A stretch of 64,000 nt of DNA. Source: Enterococcus songbeiensis (GTDB lineage Bacteria > Bacillota > Bacilli > Lactobacillales > Enterococcaceae). Below are positions 10,891 to 21,141 of this stretch, piece after piece; the stretch's first letter is position 1; each line of letters opens with the position of its first letter. The stretch is taken from positions 62,001 through 126,000 of the forward strand of contig NZ_BJDS01000003.1 of assembly GCF_005405265.1 (NCBI RefSeq), written 5' to 3'. Below the pieces are notes generated by a model that saw only the letters and a list, made by a program, of their open reading frames with translations, had not been told where the DNA came from and ran no database searches. A program made the position numbers and the translations under genes.

Positions 10891-11289
10891 TTACCATACA
10901 TAAGCGACAACTTCGCCGCCGACATTTTTTGCTCGTGCTTCTTTGTCAGTGATAACACCGTCAGAAGTTGAGATGATTGCGATACCTAAACCATTCAATA
11001 CTTTAGGCACTTCGTCAGCTTTAACGTAAGCACGTAAACCTGGTTTAGAAATACGTTTCAAGTTAGTGATAACACGTTCACCATTTTTTCCGTATTTAAG
11101 GAATACGCGGATCACGCCTTGTTTGTCATCTTCGATATATTCAACATCGCGGACAAATCCTTCTTTTTTAAGGATTTCAGCAATGTCGCGTTTGATTTTT
11201 GAAGCAGGTACTTCTAATGCTTCGTGTTTTACCATGTTGGCATTACGAATGCGAGTTAGAAAATCTGCGATTGGATCTGTCATGACCAT
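10891..11289 (-). CDS. rpsH: Small ribosomal subunit protein uS8
   Basis: uS8 (132 aa) binds the central domain of 16S rRNA and is the usual translational repressor of spc operons in enteric bacteria. [18 protein letters not shown] and the [19 protein letters not shown] end are typical. The first ATG lies 10 nt after an AAGGAGGT site. Confidence 0.97.
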   Translation of the reverse strand: MVMTDPIADFLTRIRNANMVKHEALEVPASKIKRDIAEILKKEGFVRDVEYIEDDKQGVIRVFLKYGKNGERVITNLKRISKPGLRAYVKADEVPKVLNGLGIAIISTSDGVITDKEARAKNVGGEVVAYVW

Positions 11290-11324
11290 TAGATGATTTA
11301 CCTCCTTTATGCGAGTTTACTTGT

Positions 11325-11510
11325 TTACCAGCTAGCTTTCTTCACGCCGGGAATTTGACCTTTATAGGCAAGTTCGCGGAAGCAAATACGGCAAAGTTTG
11401 AATTTACGATAAACTGAATGTGGACGGCCGCAACGTTCGCAACGTGTGTATTCTTGTGATGAGAATTTTGCAGGACGTTTGTTTTTAGCAATCATTGATT
11501 TTTTAGCCAC
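11325..11510 (-). CDS. rpsZ: Small ribosomal subunit protein uS14, zinc-binding short form
   Basis: This is the 61-residue S14 with two CxxC pairs (CERC and CRIC) that bind zinc, as opposed to the longer zinc-free paralogue induced under zinc starvation. It helps shape the 30S head. It lies in its usual place between rplE and rpsH. Confidence 0.96.
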   Translation of the reverse strand: MAKKSMIAKNKRPAKFSSQEYTRCERCGRPHSVYRKFKLCRICFRELAYKGQIPGVKKASW

Positions 11511-11528
11511 GTAGTTCGCCTCCTTTTT

Positions 11529-12068
11529 TTATTTTTGGAATGGCATGCCTAATTGTGCCAACAATTCACGAGATTCTTCATCTGTGTTTGCAGTTGTTAC
11601 AATAACGATATCCATCCCACGGACTTTATCTACCAAATCATAATCAACTTCTGGGAAGATTAATTGTTCTTTGATACCTAATGTGTAGTTTCCACGTCCA
11701 TCGAACGCTTTTTTACTTACACCATGGAAGTCACGTACACGTGGTAGAGAAACTGATACCAATTTATCTAAGAATTCAAACATTCTTTCTCCACGAAGAG
11801 TAACTTTTGCACCAATCGGCATTCCTTCACGCAAGCGGAAGCCGGCGATTGATTTTTTAGCTTTAGTGATCAATGGTTTTTGACCGGAGATCAAGGTTAA
11901 TTCTTCAACAGCTTTATCTAAGTTCTTTGCATTTGAAACGGCATCACCCACACCCATGTTGATAACGATTTTTTCAACTTTTGGTGCTTGCATGACAGAA
12001 CTGTAGCTGAATTTTTCCATTAATGACGGAACAACTTCTTTAGTATATTTTTCTTTAAGGCGGTTCAT
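11529..12068 (-). CDS. rplE: Large ribosomal subunit protein uL5
   Basis: uL5 (179 aa) anchors 5S rRNA to the central protuberance and contacts P-site tRNA. Motifs [12 protein letters not shown] and [17 protein letters not shown] are conserved. It is followed closely by rpsZ (18 nt) and preceded by rplX. Confidence 0.97.
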   Translation of the reverse strand: MNRLKEKYTKEVVPSLMEKFSYSSVMQAPKVEKIVINMGVGDAVSNAKNLDKAVEELTLISGQKPLITKAKKSIAGFRLREGMPIGAKVTLRGERMFEFLDKLVSVSLPRVRDFHGVSKKAFDGRGNYTLGIKEQLIFPEVDYDLVDKVRGMDIVIVTTANTDEESRELLAQLGMPFQK

Positions 12069-12096
12069 TCAGTAAGCCCCTCCTTCCTTAATTTGA

Positions 12097-12408
12097 TTAT
12101 TTGTCTAACACTTCGCCGGTTTTCTTAGAAACGCGGACTTTTTTACCGTCAACTTCTTTGTAGCCAACCTTAGTAGCTTCGCCGTTTGAAGGATCAATCA
12201 CCATTACATTAGAAACATGAATTGGTGCTTCCATTTCAACGATTCCGCCTTGAGGAGCAGCTTGAGAAGGTTTTTGGTGTTTTTTAACGATGTTCACACC
12301 TTCGACAACAACTTTATCTTGCTTAGGAAACGCTGATAATACAACGCCTTCTTTGTTCTTGTCTTTGCCAGTGATAACTTTTACTTTATCGCCTTTTTTA
12401 ACAAACAT
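12097..12408 (-). CDS. rplX: Large ribosomal subunit protein uL24
   Basis: uL24 (103 aa) is an assembly initiator at the 5' end of 23S rRNA. The KOW motif is visible near the N-terminus ([20 protein letters not shown]), with [13 protein letters not shown] further on. It lies between rplN and rplE. Confidence 0.97.
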   Translation of the reverse strand: MFVKKGDKVKVITGKDKNKEGVVLSAFPKQDKVVVEGVNIVKKHQKPSQAAPQGGIVEMEAPIHVSNVMVIDPSNGEATKVGYKEVDGKKVRVSKKTGEVLDK

Positions 12409-12444
12409 TATTGTTTCGCACCTCCTTTGATAATGAACGACTGG

Positions 12445-12843
<399 letters not shown>

Positions 12844-12871
12844 TCAATCTACCTAGGAAAATCTCGTGTGA

Positions 12872-13138
12872 TTAAATAATCACTGCTTTTTCAATGACTT
12901 CTACTAGACGGAAACGTTTAGTAGCTGATAATGGACGAGTTTCCATAATTTTCACGATATCGCCAATTTTTGCTTCATTGTTTTCATCGTGGACTTTGTA
13001 TTTCTTCGAATAGTTCAGACGTTTCCCGTAGATAGGGTGGTTTTTCTTTGTTTCGACAGCAACTGTAATGGTTTTATCCATTTTGTCAGATACCACGCGA
13101 CCTTGGTAAACTTTGCGTTGATTTCTTTCTTCAGTCAT
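12872..13138 (-). CDS. rpsQ: Small ribosomal subunit protein uS17
   Basis: uS17 (88 aa, OB fold) is a primary 16S rRNA binder. The motif [19 protein letters not shown] and [18 protein letters not shown] identify it. It is 23 nt downstream of rpmC. Confidence 0.97.
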   Translation of the reverse strand: MTEERNQRKVYQGRVVSDKMDKTITVAVETKKNHPIYGKRLNYSKKYKVHDENNEAKIGDIVKIMETRPLSATKRFRLVEVIEKAVII

Positions 13139-13161
13139 ACGCTAATGGCCTCCTTCCACTT

Positions 13162-13350
13162 TTACTTAGCTTGTTCACGCAATACAGTTTTGATGCGTGC
13201 AATCGATTTACGTACTTCTTTGATACGTGCAGTGTTTTCTAATTGACCTGTTGCTAATTGGAATCTAAGATTAAACAATTCTTCTTTTAATTGTTTTTCT
13301 TGATCAAGCATTTCGGCAGTGGTTAATTCTCTGATTTCTTTAACCTTCAT
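13162..13350 (-). CDS. rpmC: Large ribosomal subunit protein uL29
   Basis: uL29 (62 aa) is a helical protein by the exit tunnel and part of the docking site for trigger factor and SRP. The start at 13350 ([15 protein letters not shown]) overlaps the rplP end by 11 nt and is preceded by GGTGGTG. An in-frame start at 13374 would add eight unconserved residues. Confidence 0.95.
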   Translation of the reverse strand: MKVKEIRELTTAEMLDQEKQLKEELFNLRFQLATGQLENTARIKEVRKSIARIKTVLREQAK

Positions 13351-13774
13351 TCGATTCACCACCCATTTCCTCACGTTTTACGATCTTAGTTTTCATTGGT
13401 AATTTGTGAGAAGCAAGACGTAATGCTTCACGAGCAACTTCTTCAGGTACACCCGCAATTTCAAACATGATTTTTCCACGTTTAACTGGTGAAACCCAAC
13501 CTTCAGGAGCCCCTTTACCTTTACCCATACGTACGCCGATGGCTTTACTTGTATATGATTTATGAGGGAAAATTTTAATCCATACTTTCCCACCACGTTT
13601 CATGTAACGAGTCATAGCCACACGGGATGCTTCGATTTGACGGTTTGTAATCCAGTGTGATTCAACTGCTTGTAAGCCGTATTCACCGAAAGCTACTTCT
13701 TTTCCGCCTTTGGCTTCTCCGCGCATTTTACCGCGGAATTCACGACGGTGTTTTACACGTTTTGGTACTAACAT
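13340..13774 (-). CDS. rplP: Large ribosomal subunit protein uL16
   Basis: uL16 (144 aa) binds near the A-site tRNA elbow and is needed for peptidyl-transferase centre maturation. [19 protein letters not shown] and the [17 protein letters not shown] loop are diagnostic. It lies 2 nt after rpsC and overlaps rpmC. Confidence 0.97.
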   Translation of the reverse strand: MLVPKRVKHRREFRGKMRGEAKGGKEVAFGEYGLQAVESHWITNRQIEASRVAMTRYMKRGGKVWIKIFPHKSYTSKAIGVRMGKGKGAPEGWVSPVKRGKIMFEIAGVPEEVAREALRLASHKLPMKTKIVKREEMGGESNEG

Positions 13775-13776
13775 GT

Positions 13777-14433
13777 TTATTTCCCTCCTTTCTCAGTGTT
13801 CTTTTTAGTTGGAAGAATTTCTCCACGATAGATCCACACTTTAACTCCTAGTTTTCCGTATGTTGTATCTGCTTCTTCCCAAGCGTAATCAATATCTGCA
13901 CGCAAAGTATGAAGTGGAACTGTTCCTTCTGAGTAACCTTCTGAACGAGCGATATCTGCGCCATTCAAACGGCCTGAAACTTGTGTTTTGATTCCTTTAG
14001 CGCCTGAACGCATCGTGCGTTGGATTGCTTGTTTTTGAGCCCGACGGAAAGCAACACGGCCTTCTAATTGGCGTGCAATTCCTTCGCCTACTAATTTAGC
14101 ATCTAGATCTGGTTTTTTGATTTCCACGATGTTGATGTGGATACGTTTGCCAGTCAATTTATTTAATTCTTTTCTTAGGTTTTCGACTTCAGATCCGCCT
14201 TTACCGATAACCATACCTGGTTTAGCTGTATGGATTGAAACATTTACGCGATTTGCTGCACGTTCGATTTCAACTGTTGACACAGCGGCATCAGCAAGTT
14301 TCTTCGCGATAAATTTACGGATTCTTAAATCTTCGTGTAGAAAGTCGGCATAATCTTTTTCAGCATACCATTTTGCATCCCAGTCACGGATGATGCCTAC
14401 ACGCATTCCAATTGGATGTACTTTTTGCCCCAC
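13777..14433 (-). CDS. rpsC: Small ribosomal subunit protein uS3
   Basis: uS3 (218 aa) forms part of the mRNA entry channel and helicase site. The KH domain carries [18 protein letters not shown], and the C-terminal domain has [22 protein letters not shown] (split motif). Standard length, 13 nt after rplV. Confidence 0.97.
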   Translation of the reverse strand: MGQKVHPIGMRVGIIRDWDAKWYAEKDYADFLHEDLRIRKFIAKKLADAAVSTVEIERAANRVNVSIHTAKPGMVIGKGGSEVENLRKELNKLTGKRIHINIVEIKKPDLDAKLVGEGIARQLEGRVAFRRAQKQAIQRTMRSGAKGIKTQVSGRLNGADIARSEGYSEGTVPLHTLRADIDYAWEEADTTYGKLGVKVWIYRGEILPTKKNTEKGGK

Positions 14434-14446
14434 TGATTGTCCCTCC

Positions 14447-14794
14447 TTATTTTTCTGATACGACTACAGTAATATGACTTGTCCGTTTGTTGATAGGAGA
14501 AGCTGAACCTTTTGCACGTGGACGGAAACGTTTCATTGTTGGTCCTTCGTTAACATAAGCTTCAGAAACAACTAAATTTTCAACATCTAAATCATAATTG
14601 TTTTCTGCATTCGCTACTGCGGACATCAAAACTTTTTCGATGATTCCAGCAGATTTGTTTGGTGTGAACTTCAAGATAGCAATTGCTTCAGCAACGCTTT
14701 TCCCTCTAATTAAGTCAATTACAAGACGTGATTTGCGAGGAGAAGTACGAACTGTTTTCGCAACTGCTTTAGCTGATGTGATTTGTTCTGCCAT
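14447..14794 (-). CDS. rplV: Large ribosomal subunit protein uL22
   Basis: uL22 (115 aa) lines the exit tunnel. Its beta-hairpin ([21 protein letters not shown]) reaches the macrolide-binding zone, and no obvious deletion or duplication associated with macrolide resistance is seen. It lies between rpsS and rpsC. Confidence 0.97.
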   Translation of the reverse strand: MAEQITSAKAVAKTVRTSPRKSRLVIDLIRGKSVAEAIAILKFTPNKSAGIIEKVLMSAVANAENNYDLDVENLVVSEAYVNEGPTMKRFRPRAKGSASPINKRTSHITVVVSEK

Positions 14795-14814
14795 TTGGTT
14801 ATCCTCCCCTCAAA

Positions 14815-15093
14815 TTAGCGTTTTGTTTTCTTATCGTCGGCAGCGTGGCCACGATAAGTTCTTGTTGGTGCAAATTCACCTAATTTATGTCCTACCATGT
14901 CTTCTTGGATGTAAACTGGTACATGTTTACGACCATCATAAACTGCGATAGTAAATCCAATAAAATTAGGAAAGACTGTTGAACGGCGAGACCAAGTTTT
15001 GATAACTTTTTTCTTTTCAACGCCTTCTTGTGCTTCGACCTTTTTCATCAAATGCTCATCGACGAAAGGTCCCTTCTTTAAACTACGACCCAT
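14815..15093 (-). CDS. rpsS: Small ribosomal subunit protein uS19
   Basis: uS19 (92 aa) is a 30S head protein that pairs with uS13. [20 protein letters not shown] and [20 protein letters not shown] are characteristic. It follows rplB by 42 nt. Confidence 0.97.
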   Translation of the reverse strand: MGRSLKKGPFVDEHLMKKVEAQEGVEKKKVIKTWSRRSTVFPNFIGFTIAVYDGRKHVPVYIQEDMVGHKLGEFAPTRTYRGHAADDKKTKR

Positions 15094-15135
15094 GGTGAAC
15101 CTCCTCTCAAAATATGCGATACATGGTCAGAGAAA

Positions 15136-15966
15136 TTATTTAGTCTTACGACGAACGATAAGCTTGTCTGATTTTGCTTTCTTGTTACGTGTTTTGTAAC
15201 CAAGAGCAGGTTGACCCCAAGGTGATACTGGAGCTTTACGTCCGATTGGTGCTTTACCTTCACCACCACCGTGTGGGTGATCGTTAGGGTTCATTACGCT
15301 ACCACGAACTGTTGGGCGTTTACGCATCCAACGAGAACGGCCAGCTTTACCGATATTGATCAATTCGTGTTGTTCATTTCCAACAGCACCGATTGTTGCA
15401 CGGCATGTTGCCAAGATCATCCGAACTTCGCCTGAATTCAAGCGAATCAATACGTATTTGCCTTCTTTACCAAGCACTTGTGCGCTGGTACCAGCTGAAC
15501 GGATTAATTGTCCGCCTTTGCCAGGTTTCATTTCGATATTGTGGATAACAGTACCAACTGGAATGTTTTCTAGTGGTAGTGCATTTCCGACTTTGATATC
15601 CGCATCTGAACCAGAAACGACAGTCATGCCAACTTCTAATCCTTTAGGTGCTAAGATATATGCTTTAACCCCGTCTTCATAATGAACTAACGCGATGTTA
15701 GCAGAACGGTTTGGATCGTATTCAATCGTTTTAACAGTTGCAACAACATTGTCTTTGTTACGTTTGAAGTCGATCACGCGGTATTGACGCTTGTGTCCGC
15801 CACCTTGATGACGTACAGTGATACGACCGTTGTTGTTACGACCGGCGTTGTTTTTCAATGGTTCTAACAAAGTTTTCTCTGGAGTTGCTGTAGTGATTTC
15901 AGCAAAGTCAGAGCTTGTCATGTTACGACGACCATTTGAGGTAGGTTTGTACTTTTTAATCGCCAC
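15136..15966 (-). CDS. rplB: Large ribosomal subunit protein uL2
   Basis: uL2 (276 aa) is essential for subunit joining and peptidyl-transferase centre structure. The conserved C-terminal segment [19 protein letters not shown] contains the histidine long implicated near the active site. The gene is full length with AGGAGG. Confidence 0.98.
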   Translation of the reverse strand: MAIKKYKPTSNGRRNMTSSDFAEITTATPEKTLLEPLKNNAGRNNNGRITVRHQGGGHKRQYRVIDFKRNKDNVVATVKTIEYDPNRSANIALVHYEDGVKAYILAPKGLEVGMTVVSGSDADIKVGNALPLENIPVGTVIHNIEMKPGKGGQLIRSAGTSAQVLGKEGKYVLIRLNSGEVRMILATCRATIGAVGNEQHELINIGKAGRSRWMRKRPTVRGSVMNPNDHPHGGGEGKAPIGRKAPVSPWGQPALGYKTRNKKAKSDKLIVRRKTK

Positions 15967-16003
15967 GTCTGTTTCCCTCCTATTTAATAGTAGAATTCAA
16001 TGC

Positions 16004-16291
16004 TTATTCCGCATCAAAAATTTGGATTTCTTTTGAATCTTCAGTTAATGTCACAACAGCTTTGCGACGTTTTTTGGTATAACCTGTATATTTGCCCATG
16101 CGTTTGAATTTAGGACGCACGTTGATGATGTTCACGTTAGAAACCTTCACATCAAAGGCTGCTTCGACAGCTTGTTTTACTAAAGTTTTATTTGCTTTTG
16201 TGTCTACTTCAAAAGTGTATTTCTTGTCATCCATGGCAAGCATTGACTTTTCAGTGATCACTGGGCGTTTGATTACGTCTAGTAAGTTCAT
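16004..16291 (-). CDS. rplW: Large ribosomal subunit protein uL23
   Basis: uL23 (95 aa) forms the exit-tunnel platform for trigger factor, SRP and Sec[18 protein letters not shown] and [20 protein letters not shown] mark it. Its start codon shares one base with the rplD stop (16291). Confidence 0.97.
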   Translation of the reverse strand: MNLLDVIKRPVITEKSMLAMDDKKYTFEVDTKANKTLVKQAVEAAFDVKVSNVNIINVRPKFKRMGKYTGYTKKRRKAVVTLTEDSKEIQIFDAE

Positions 16292-16914
16292 TATGCAAGC
16301 ACCTCCTCAATTTGAGTAAGAGCAGTTTGAGTTGCTAACACTTTCTCGCTGGAAACAAGATCTAAAACACTCATGTTTGTAGCAGTCGTAACAGAAACGT
16401 TTGGAAGATTACGAGCAGATAATGCTGCAAAATCATTTTCGTTTTCTAGAACTACCAATACTTTAGAGTCAATAGACAAGTTTGCAAGAACTTGTTTGAA
16501 TTCTTTTGTTTTTGGTGCGTCAAAGCTTAATGCATCAACAGCAACCAAGTTGTTTGAAGCAACTTTTTCTGACAATACAGATTTCATTGCTAAGCGACGA
16601 ACTTTTTTAGGAAGTTTGTAGCTGTATGAACGTGGTGTTGGTCCGAAGACGATACCACCTCCACGCCATTGTGGTGAACGGATTGAACCTTGACGGGCAC
16701 GACCTGTTCCTTTTTGGCGCCATGGTTTACGTCCACCGCCACGAACAGCGCTACGATTTTTCACAGCGTGCGTTCCTTGTCTTAATGAAGCGCGTTGCAT
16801 TAGAATTGCATCATACACAACACTTTCATTTGGTTCGATTCCGAAGATTTCTTCATTTAATGTCAATTCGCCATTTTGGCTTCCATCTTGTTTAAATAAT
16901 GCTACATTCGGCAT
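16291..16914 (-). CDS. rplD: Large ribosomal subunit protein uL4
   Basis: uL4 (207 aa) has a globular body and a long tunnel loop ([18 protein letters not shown]), which is the macrolide-resistance site and looks intact. In enteric bacteria uL4 represses its own S10 operon; whether that happens here is unknown. Confidence 0.97.
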   Translation of the reverse strand: MPNVALFKQDGSQNGELTLNEEIFGIEPNESVVYDAILMQRASLRQGTHAVKNRSAVRGGGRKPWRQKGTGRARQGSIRSPQWRGGGIVFGPTPRSYSYKLPKKVRRLAMKSVLSEKVASNNLVAVDALSFDAPKTKEFKQVLANLSIDSKVLVVLENENDFAALSARNLPNVSVTTATNMSVLDLVSSEKVLATQTALTQIEEVLA

Positions 16915-16943
16915 TCCTTAGTTCCTCCTTTCTACCTATCTCA

Positions 16944-17573
16944 TTATTTAGCTTTTACAGCTGATTTGATTGTAATCAATGATTTTTTCGCGCCAGGCAC
17001 GTTACCTTTGATCAAGATAACATTACGTTCAGCATCAACACGAGCGATTTCCAAGTTTTGGATCGTTACGCGATCGCCACCCATACGGCCAGCAAGATGT
17101 TTGTTTTTGAATACACGGTTAGGTGCAACTGGACCCATTGATCCAGGACGACGATGGTAACGAGATCCGTGAGCCATTGGTCCGCGGCTTTGTCCGTAAC
17201 GTTTGATAACGCCTTGGAATCCTTTACCTTTTGTAGTTCCGGTAACATCAACGACGTCTCCAGCTTGGAAAACATCTACTTTAATTTCTGATCCTACTTC
17301 TAACCCCTCAAGCTCAACATCTTTGAATTCGCGAATGAAGCGCTTAGGAGCCGTGTTTGCTTTTGCAACATGACCTTTCGCAGGTTTGTTCGATAAAACT
17401 TCACGCATATCTTGGTAACCGACTTGAACAGCTTCATAGCCGTCGTTTTCCATTGTTTTCAATTGTAGAACTACGTTTGGCGTAGCTTCAACAACAGTTA
17501 CTGGAATCAATTCCCCAGATTCAGTGAAGATTTGTGTCATTCCCACTTTTTTCCCTAAGATTCCTTTGGTCAT
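16944..17573 (-). CDS. rplC: Large ribosomal subunit protein uL3
   Basis: uL3 (209 aa) is an early 50S assembly protein reaching toward the peptidyl-transferase centre. [16 protein letters not shown] and [19 protein letters not shown] are conserved, including the loop where oxazolidinone or pleuromutilin resistance changes occur. Confidence 0.97.
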   Translation of the reverse strand: MTKGILGKKVGMTQIFTESGELIPVTVVEATPNVVLQLKTMENDGYEAVQVGYQDMREVLSNKPAKGHVAKANTAPKRFIREFKDVELEGLEVGSEIKVDVFQAGDVVDVTGTTKGKGFQGVIKRYGQSRGPMAHGSRYHRRPGSMGPVAPNRVFKNKHLAGRMGGDRVTIQNLEIARVDAERNVILIKGNVPGAKKSLITIKSAVKAK

Positions 17574-17599
17574 GATTACACCTCCATCTTAATTTAGTT

Positions 17600-17908
17600 T
17601 TATAGTTTGATTTCGATATTCACACCGGACGGCAAGTCAAGCTTCATTAAAGCATCAACTGTTTTTGGTGTTGGGTTCACAATGTCGATTAGACGTTTGT
17701 GTGTCCGCATTTCGAATTGTTCGCGTGAATCTTTGTATTTATGTGTCGCACGGATCACAGTGTAAAGACTGCGTTCTGTTGGTAATGGAATTGGACCAGA
17801 CACGCTAGCTCCAGTTCTTTTTGCAGTTTCTACGATTTTATCCGCGGATTGGTCTAAAATACGGTGTTCATACGCTTTTAAACGGATACGAATTTTTTGT
17901 TTTGCCAT
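17600..17908 (-). CDS. rpsJ: Small ribosomal subunit protein uS10
   Basis: uS10 (102 aa) is a 30S head protein and, as NusE, an antitermination factor. The start is the ATG at 17906-17908 ([15 protein letters not shown]), preceded by GGAGGG. Fifteen extra in-frame codons upstream are leader. First gene of the S10-spc-alpha operon. The loop [20 protein letters not shown] (residues around 57 affect tigecycline susceptibility) looks wild type. Confidence 0.97.
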   Translation of the reverse strand: MAKQKIRIRLKAYEHRILDQSADKIVETAKRTGASVSGPIPLPTERSLYTVIRATHKYKDSREQFEMRTHKRLIDIVNPTPKTVDALMKLDLPSGVNIEIKL

Positions 17909-18075
17909 TTTTTTCCCTCCTTCGCCTATTTTGAAAAGTAGACATAGCTCCACGAAAATTTTCCGTCACGCTCGTCCATGGCAAAGCGTCCGGGCGTGTC
18001 GCAACCTCTCGTTTCGTAGCCGGCAGAATTTTTCTTTTCTACCAGTGTGATTTACACTTGAATGTAAACAGCACC
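17909..18075 (-). promoter_or_regulatory. S10 operon 5' leader, structured
   Basis: About 165 nt of untranslated RNA separate the S10 promoter from rpsJ. The minus strand is locally GC-richer than its surroundings and can pair CACGC with GCGTG around a GGACGCTTTGCC loop (about 17965-18002). Leaders here often mediate ribosomal-protein autoregulation. I could not assign a named family. Confidence 0.45.
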
Positions 18076-18081
18076 TTTATG

Positions 18082-18110
18082 ATTATAGTATAGATGAAAC
18101 TTGATAGCAA
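18082..18110 (-). promoter_or_regulatory. S10 operon promoter
   Basis: On the minus strand TTGCTA (complement of 18105-18110) and a perfect TATAAT (complement of 18082-18087) are 17 bp apart. It is the only strong promoter before rpsJ, and no terminator is seen downstream of it before the rplQ element. Confidence 0.85.
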
Positions 18111-18173
18111 GCATTTTTTATTGAAATTCCAAGGTTTTTCTACTTTTATTTTGGGAGGGTTTTCAAAAAGGAC

Positions 18174-18211
18174 GAAAAAAAATCTCAAGAAATTTTTCTC
18201 GAGATTTTTTC
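18174..18211 (-). terminator. Terminator after the ECF S component
   Basis: The minus strand carries AAAATCTC...GAGATTTT arms followed by eight T's, just past the S-component stop at 18215. It insulates the B6 locus from the S10 promoter. Confidence 0.8.
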
Positions 18212-18214
18212 TTC

Positions 18215-18754
18215 CTAGACAAAGGAATGTTTGAATGTTCGATCCATTGCTTGCTTCAGTGGAAAATACAGCAGTGTCACGATAACAATCGTGGTAGCCG
18301 TATTGATCAGCGTTGCCGGCAATTTCGTCAACGCCGCCGCAAAGGCACTGGTAAAATCACTACCGACAATCAGCAGCATCACGGTATTTTTGATTTGAGT
18401 CATGATAATTTTAGCGATTCCCGTGCCGAATGCGATGACAACAATCTGCCAAATTTTTGTCGGACGCTTTTTAAACAACAGAATCAATCCGTAGGCCACA
18501 CCGCCAACGATAAAACTTTCTAAAATAAAATAAGGGGCCTCGGTCACATAGCCATTTAACACATCAAAAATTGCAAAACCAAGTCCACCCGCCAACGCAC
18601 CGCGGAAATACCCCAGCAGCAAAACAGCTAAAAGCAAAACAGCATTCCCTAAATGGACAAAGGCTCCCGGCATCGGAATCTTGATGGTGGTGGCAACCAC
18701 CGTCAAGGCAGTAAATAAAGCAATAAGGACGATACTTTGAATTCGTCGATCCAT
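18215..18754 (-). CDS. ECF transporter S component, probably for vitamin B6
   Basis: A 179-residue hydrophobic protein with about six membrane helices and the S-component-like start RIQSIVLIALFTALTVVATTIKIPMPG (split). It should bind a vitamin and dock on EcfT-EcfA1-EcfA2, encoded at 1144-3612. The start at 18754 has a GGAGG site; an in-frame start at 18802 would overlap the kinase gene. It lies 2 nt after pdxK, so it is almost certainly co-transcribed. That context suggests a pyridoxine or pyridoxal substrate; hydroxymethylpyrimidine or thiamine is the alternative. Confidence 0.75.
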   Translation of the reverse strand: MDRRIQSIVLIALFTALTVVATTIKIPMPGAFVHLGNAVLLLAVLLLGYFRGALAGGLGFAIFDVLNGYVTEAPYFILESFIVGGVAYGLILLFKKRPTKIWQIVVIAFGTGIAKIIMTQIKNTVMLLIVGSDFTSAFAAALTKLPATLINTATTIVIVTLLYFPLKQAMDRTFKHSFV

Positions 18755-18756
18755 TT

Positions 18757-19575
18757 TTACGCCTCCATTCTTTTTTCTGCGTGATTGTATGCTCCGTGCC
18801 AAACGTGACCAACATAAGGATTTACCCGCACACCTTCTTGGATTCCTTTGGCAACAAAGGCTTTGGCAGTCGTGACTGCTTTTTCAACAGAGAATCCTTT
18901 GGCTAACCCAGCTGTGATTGCCGCTGCAAATGTGCAACCAGCTCCATGATTAAAATCAGTGGCGTACAATTCATTTTCCAATACGTGAAAATGAAGTCCA
19001 TCAAACAGCACATCGATGGCTTTTTCCGTTCCTAAACGATGTCCGCCTTTGACTACGACATTTTTCGCTCCCAATTGATGGATTTTTTTCGCCGCTTGTT
19101 TCATCTCTTCCACCGAGGTCAAATCTCCCATTTCTGACAAGATTCCGGCTTCCACTAAATTCGGCGTCGTTACCAACGCTTGAGGCAAAAGATATTTTTT
19201 AATCGCCTCCACACTTTCAGGCTGTAAAATTTCAGCGGTTCCTTTGCAGGCAATTACCGGATCAATCACGATATTCGCAACTTCATACGGTTGGATAAAT
19301 TCACTGGCAGTTTGAATGTTTTCTTCATTTCCCATCATTCCGGTTTTCAAAGCATCGACTGCTCCACCAGCAAAAACAGATATCAGTTGTTTTTTTAGCA
19401 AGTCCGCCGGCAATTCTGTCACTTCATGGGACCAGCCAGCTTCCGGGTCCATCGTCACGATGGAAGTAATACTTGAGAAACCGAAGACCCCATATTCTTC
19501 AAACGTTTTTAAATCAGCTTGCAGACCAGCGCCACCTGTTGAGTCAGACCCAGCAATCGTTAATACTTTTTTCAT
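18757..19575 (-). CDS. pdxK: Pyridoxine/pyridoxal kinase of the ThiD-like type
   Basis: A 272-residue ribokinase-fold enzyme. MKKVLTIAGSDSTGGAGLQADL marks the ThiD/PdxK family (first part quoted), and the active-site segment reads NHGAGCTFAAAITAG. The GAGC rather than GTGC loop is closer to the ThiD-like pyridoxine kinase of Bacillus than to HMP-P kinase. No thiC, thiE or thiM lies nearby. Divergent to a MocR regulator and upstream of an ECF S component, it fits phosphorylation of imported B6 vitamers. HMP kinase activity cannot be excluded. Confidence 0.75.
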   Translation of the reverse strand: MKKVLTIAGSDSTGGAGLQADLKTFEEYGVFGFSSITSIVTMDPEAGWSHEVTELPADLLKKQLISVFAGGAVDALKTGMMGNEENIQTASEFIQPYEVANIVIDPVIACKGTAEILQPESVEAIKKYLLPQALVTTPNLVEAGILSEMGDLTSVEEMKQAAKKIHQLGAKNVVVKGGHRLGTEKAIDVLFDGLHFHVLENELYATDFNHGAGCTFAAAITAGLAKGFSVEKAVTTAKAFVAKGIQEGVRVNPYVGHVWHGAYNHAEKRMEA

Positions 19576-19655
19576 TGCACAACACTCCTTAAATTCAAAA
19601 TCCCCATAAAATTTCGGATTTTTTCTTCTTTAGAGTAGTATAGCGAAACTTTTTC

Positions 19656-19684
19656 TTGACGAAAACGACCAATTGGTTTATTTT
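19656..19684 (+). promoter_or_regulatory. Promoter of the MocR regulator gene
   Basis: TTGACG (19656-19661) and TATTTT (19679-19684) are 17 bp apart, ending 35 bp before the ATG. On the other strand a TATACT preceded by a poor -35 could serve pdxK, which would suit an activated promoter. Confidence 0.6.
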
Positions 19685-19698
19685 CAAACCAACCAATT
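19668..19698. promoter_or_regulatory. Putative MocR operator: two ACCAATT repeats
   Basis: ACCAATT occurs at 19668-19674 and again at 19692-19698, 24 bp apart. The first lies within the palindrome CCAATTGG, and AACCAACCAATT surrounds the second. MocR-family regulators (PdxR, GabR) typically bind direct repeats in divergent promoters. Here the repeats overlap the regulator's own -10, consistent with autoregulation. Confidence 0.5.
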
Positions 19699-19719
19699 AA
19701 TTTTGAAAGGAAGGATTCT

Positions 19720-21141
19720 ATGTGGCTTTTAGACAAAAAAGAAAAATTGCCCTTATTTCAGCAGATCATCAATCAAATTATCGAGTATATCCAAAACGGT
19801 ACTTTGACTGCTGGTGATAAACTGCCGCCGGAACGCAAATTAGCAGAACTGTATCAGGTCAATCGTTCAACAGTCAATCACGCATTAGAAGAACTGGTCA
19901 GCTTAGGCTGGATCACTCGTCGTCAAGGAAGTGGAACTGAAGTCGCAGCAGGGCGTTGGGGAAGTCGTCAACAGCCAATCCAGCAATGGCGCAAATTATT
20001 GACGCATTCCATTAAACCTGATCCTTTTATTGAAGGACTTAATTTGCTAAAAAATACTCCGGATGTGTTGGATGTTTTCACCGGAGATTTACCAACGGAA
20101 TTGATTCCGGATTTTCAATTTCCTGCAATTACTTGGGAGCAAGTGATTGGCGAGGAAGCCATTCTCACCACCACCGGCTATCCTCCACTAAAAGAATACA
20201 TTAAAAAAAATCTGCAGGAAAATTTTTCCCTTGACTTGAAAGGACAGGAACTTTTGATTACCTCCGGCTCGACACAAGGAATCATGCTGTTATTGCAGAC
20301 CTTACTGCAAGCAGGCGATCGTATCGCAACAGAGGAACCCTCTTTTTTGTTTTCTTTGCCGCTTTTTCAATTTTTAGGAATTCGCGTAGAAGGGATTCCT
20401 TGTGATAGTGAGGGCATTCGTCCAGAAGTTTTGGAAAAACAAATTTTGGCAAAAAAAATAAAGTTGCTTTATTTAAATCCCAGTTTTCAGAACCCCACTG
20501 GTGGCAGTATGTCCTTAAAGCGACGACAAGAGGTTTTGGCACTTTGCCAAAAGTATTCGCTGCCGATTGTCGAAGATGATGTTTTCAGTGAATTGGCTTT
20601 TGATGAACAGTTGCCAAAATTAAAAAAACTTGCTCCCCAACAAGTCATTTACCTTGGTTCCTTATCCAAAATTTTTGGTGCTTCCATCAAAATTGGCTGG
20701 CTGTCAGCACCAGCTCCGCTTATTGCAAACTTAGCAGATGCCAAACAGCGCATCGATGCCGATACCACTATTTTTTCACAATTATTGGCAAACACCGCTT
20801 TGCGTGCACCGGATTATCAGCAACAACACCAGTTCCTGCTGAAAGAATTGCAGCACCGTAGTCAGCTTTTTTATCACAGTATGCAACAACTTTCCGAGGA
20901 CTGGCGCTATCAGCCGATCCACGGCGGCTTGTATTATTGGCTAACCTGGAAGCACAAGAACCTCACCCGTTCTTCTTGGCAAAAATTTCTTGACGAAAAA
21001 CTGCTGGTGGCGCCGTCTTTTCTTTTTAGCGACGACAGCCTATCGATGCGGATCAATTATACCCGAATGAACGAAGCCCAACTAAAGATTTTTACTGCCC
21101 GCCTGCAAAAAATTTCTCAAGAATGGAAAAAGAAGAAATGA
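19720..21141 (+). CDS. MocR-family regulator (GntR helix-turn-helix fused to an aminotransferase domain), PdxR-like
   Basis: A 473-residue protein. The N-terminal winged helix (about residues 10-75) contains AGDKLPPERKLAELYQVNRSTVNHAL, followed by a linker. A fold-type-I aminotransferase domain follows, with the PLP-lysine motif SLSKIFGASIKIGW and the NPSFQNPTGG segment. MocR proteins sense PLP or amine adducts of it. The divergent neighbour is pdxK plus an ECF S component, so a role as regulator of B6 salvage (PdxR-like) is likely. AAGGAAGG precedes the ATG. Confidence 0.85.
   Translation: MWLLDKKEKLPLFQQIINQIIEYIQNGTLTAGDKLPPERKLAELYQVNRSTVNHALEELVSLGWITRRQGSGTEVAAGRWGSRQQPIQQWRKLLTHSIKPDPFIEGLNLLKNTPDVLDVFTGDLPTELIPDFQFPAITWEQVIGEEAILTTTGYPPLKEYIKKNLQENFSLDLKGQELLITSGSTQGIMLLLQTLLQAGDRIATEEPSFLFSLPLFQFLGIRVEGIPCDSEGIRPEVLEKQILAKKIKLLYLNPSFQNPTGGSMSLKRRQEVLALCQKYSLPIVEDDVFSELAFDEQLPKLKKLAPQQVIYLGSLSKIFGASIKIGWLSAPAPLIANLADAKQRIDADTTIFSQLLANTALRAPDYQQQHQFLLKELQHRSQLFYHSMQQLSEDWRYQPIHGGLYYWLTWKHKNLTRSSWQKFLDEKLLVAPSFLFSDDSLSMRINYTRMNEAQLKIFTARLQKISQEWKKKK

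Noticed and set aside
18757-19575. Assignment as thiamine-pathway ThiD with a TPP riboswitch
   Set aside because: No TPP riboswitch-like sequence upstream, no other thiamine genes, and the active-site loop is GAGC rather than GTGC.
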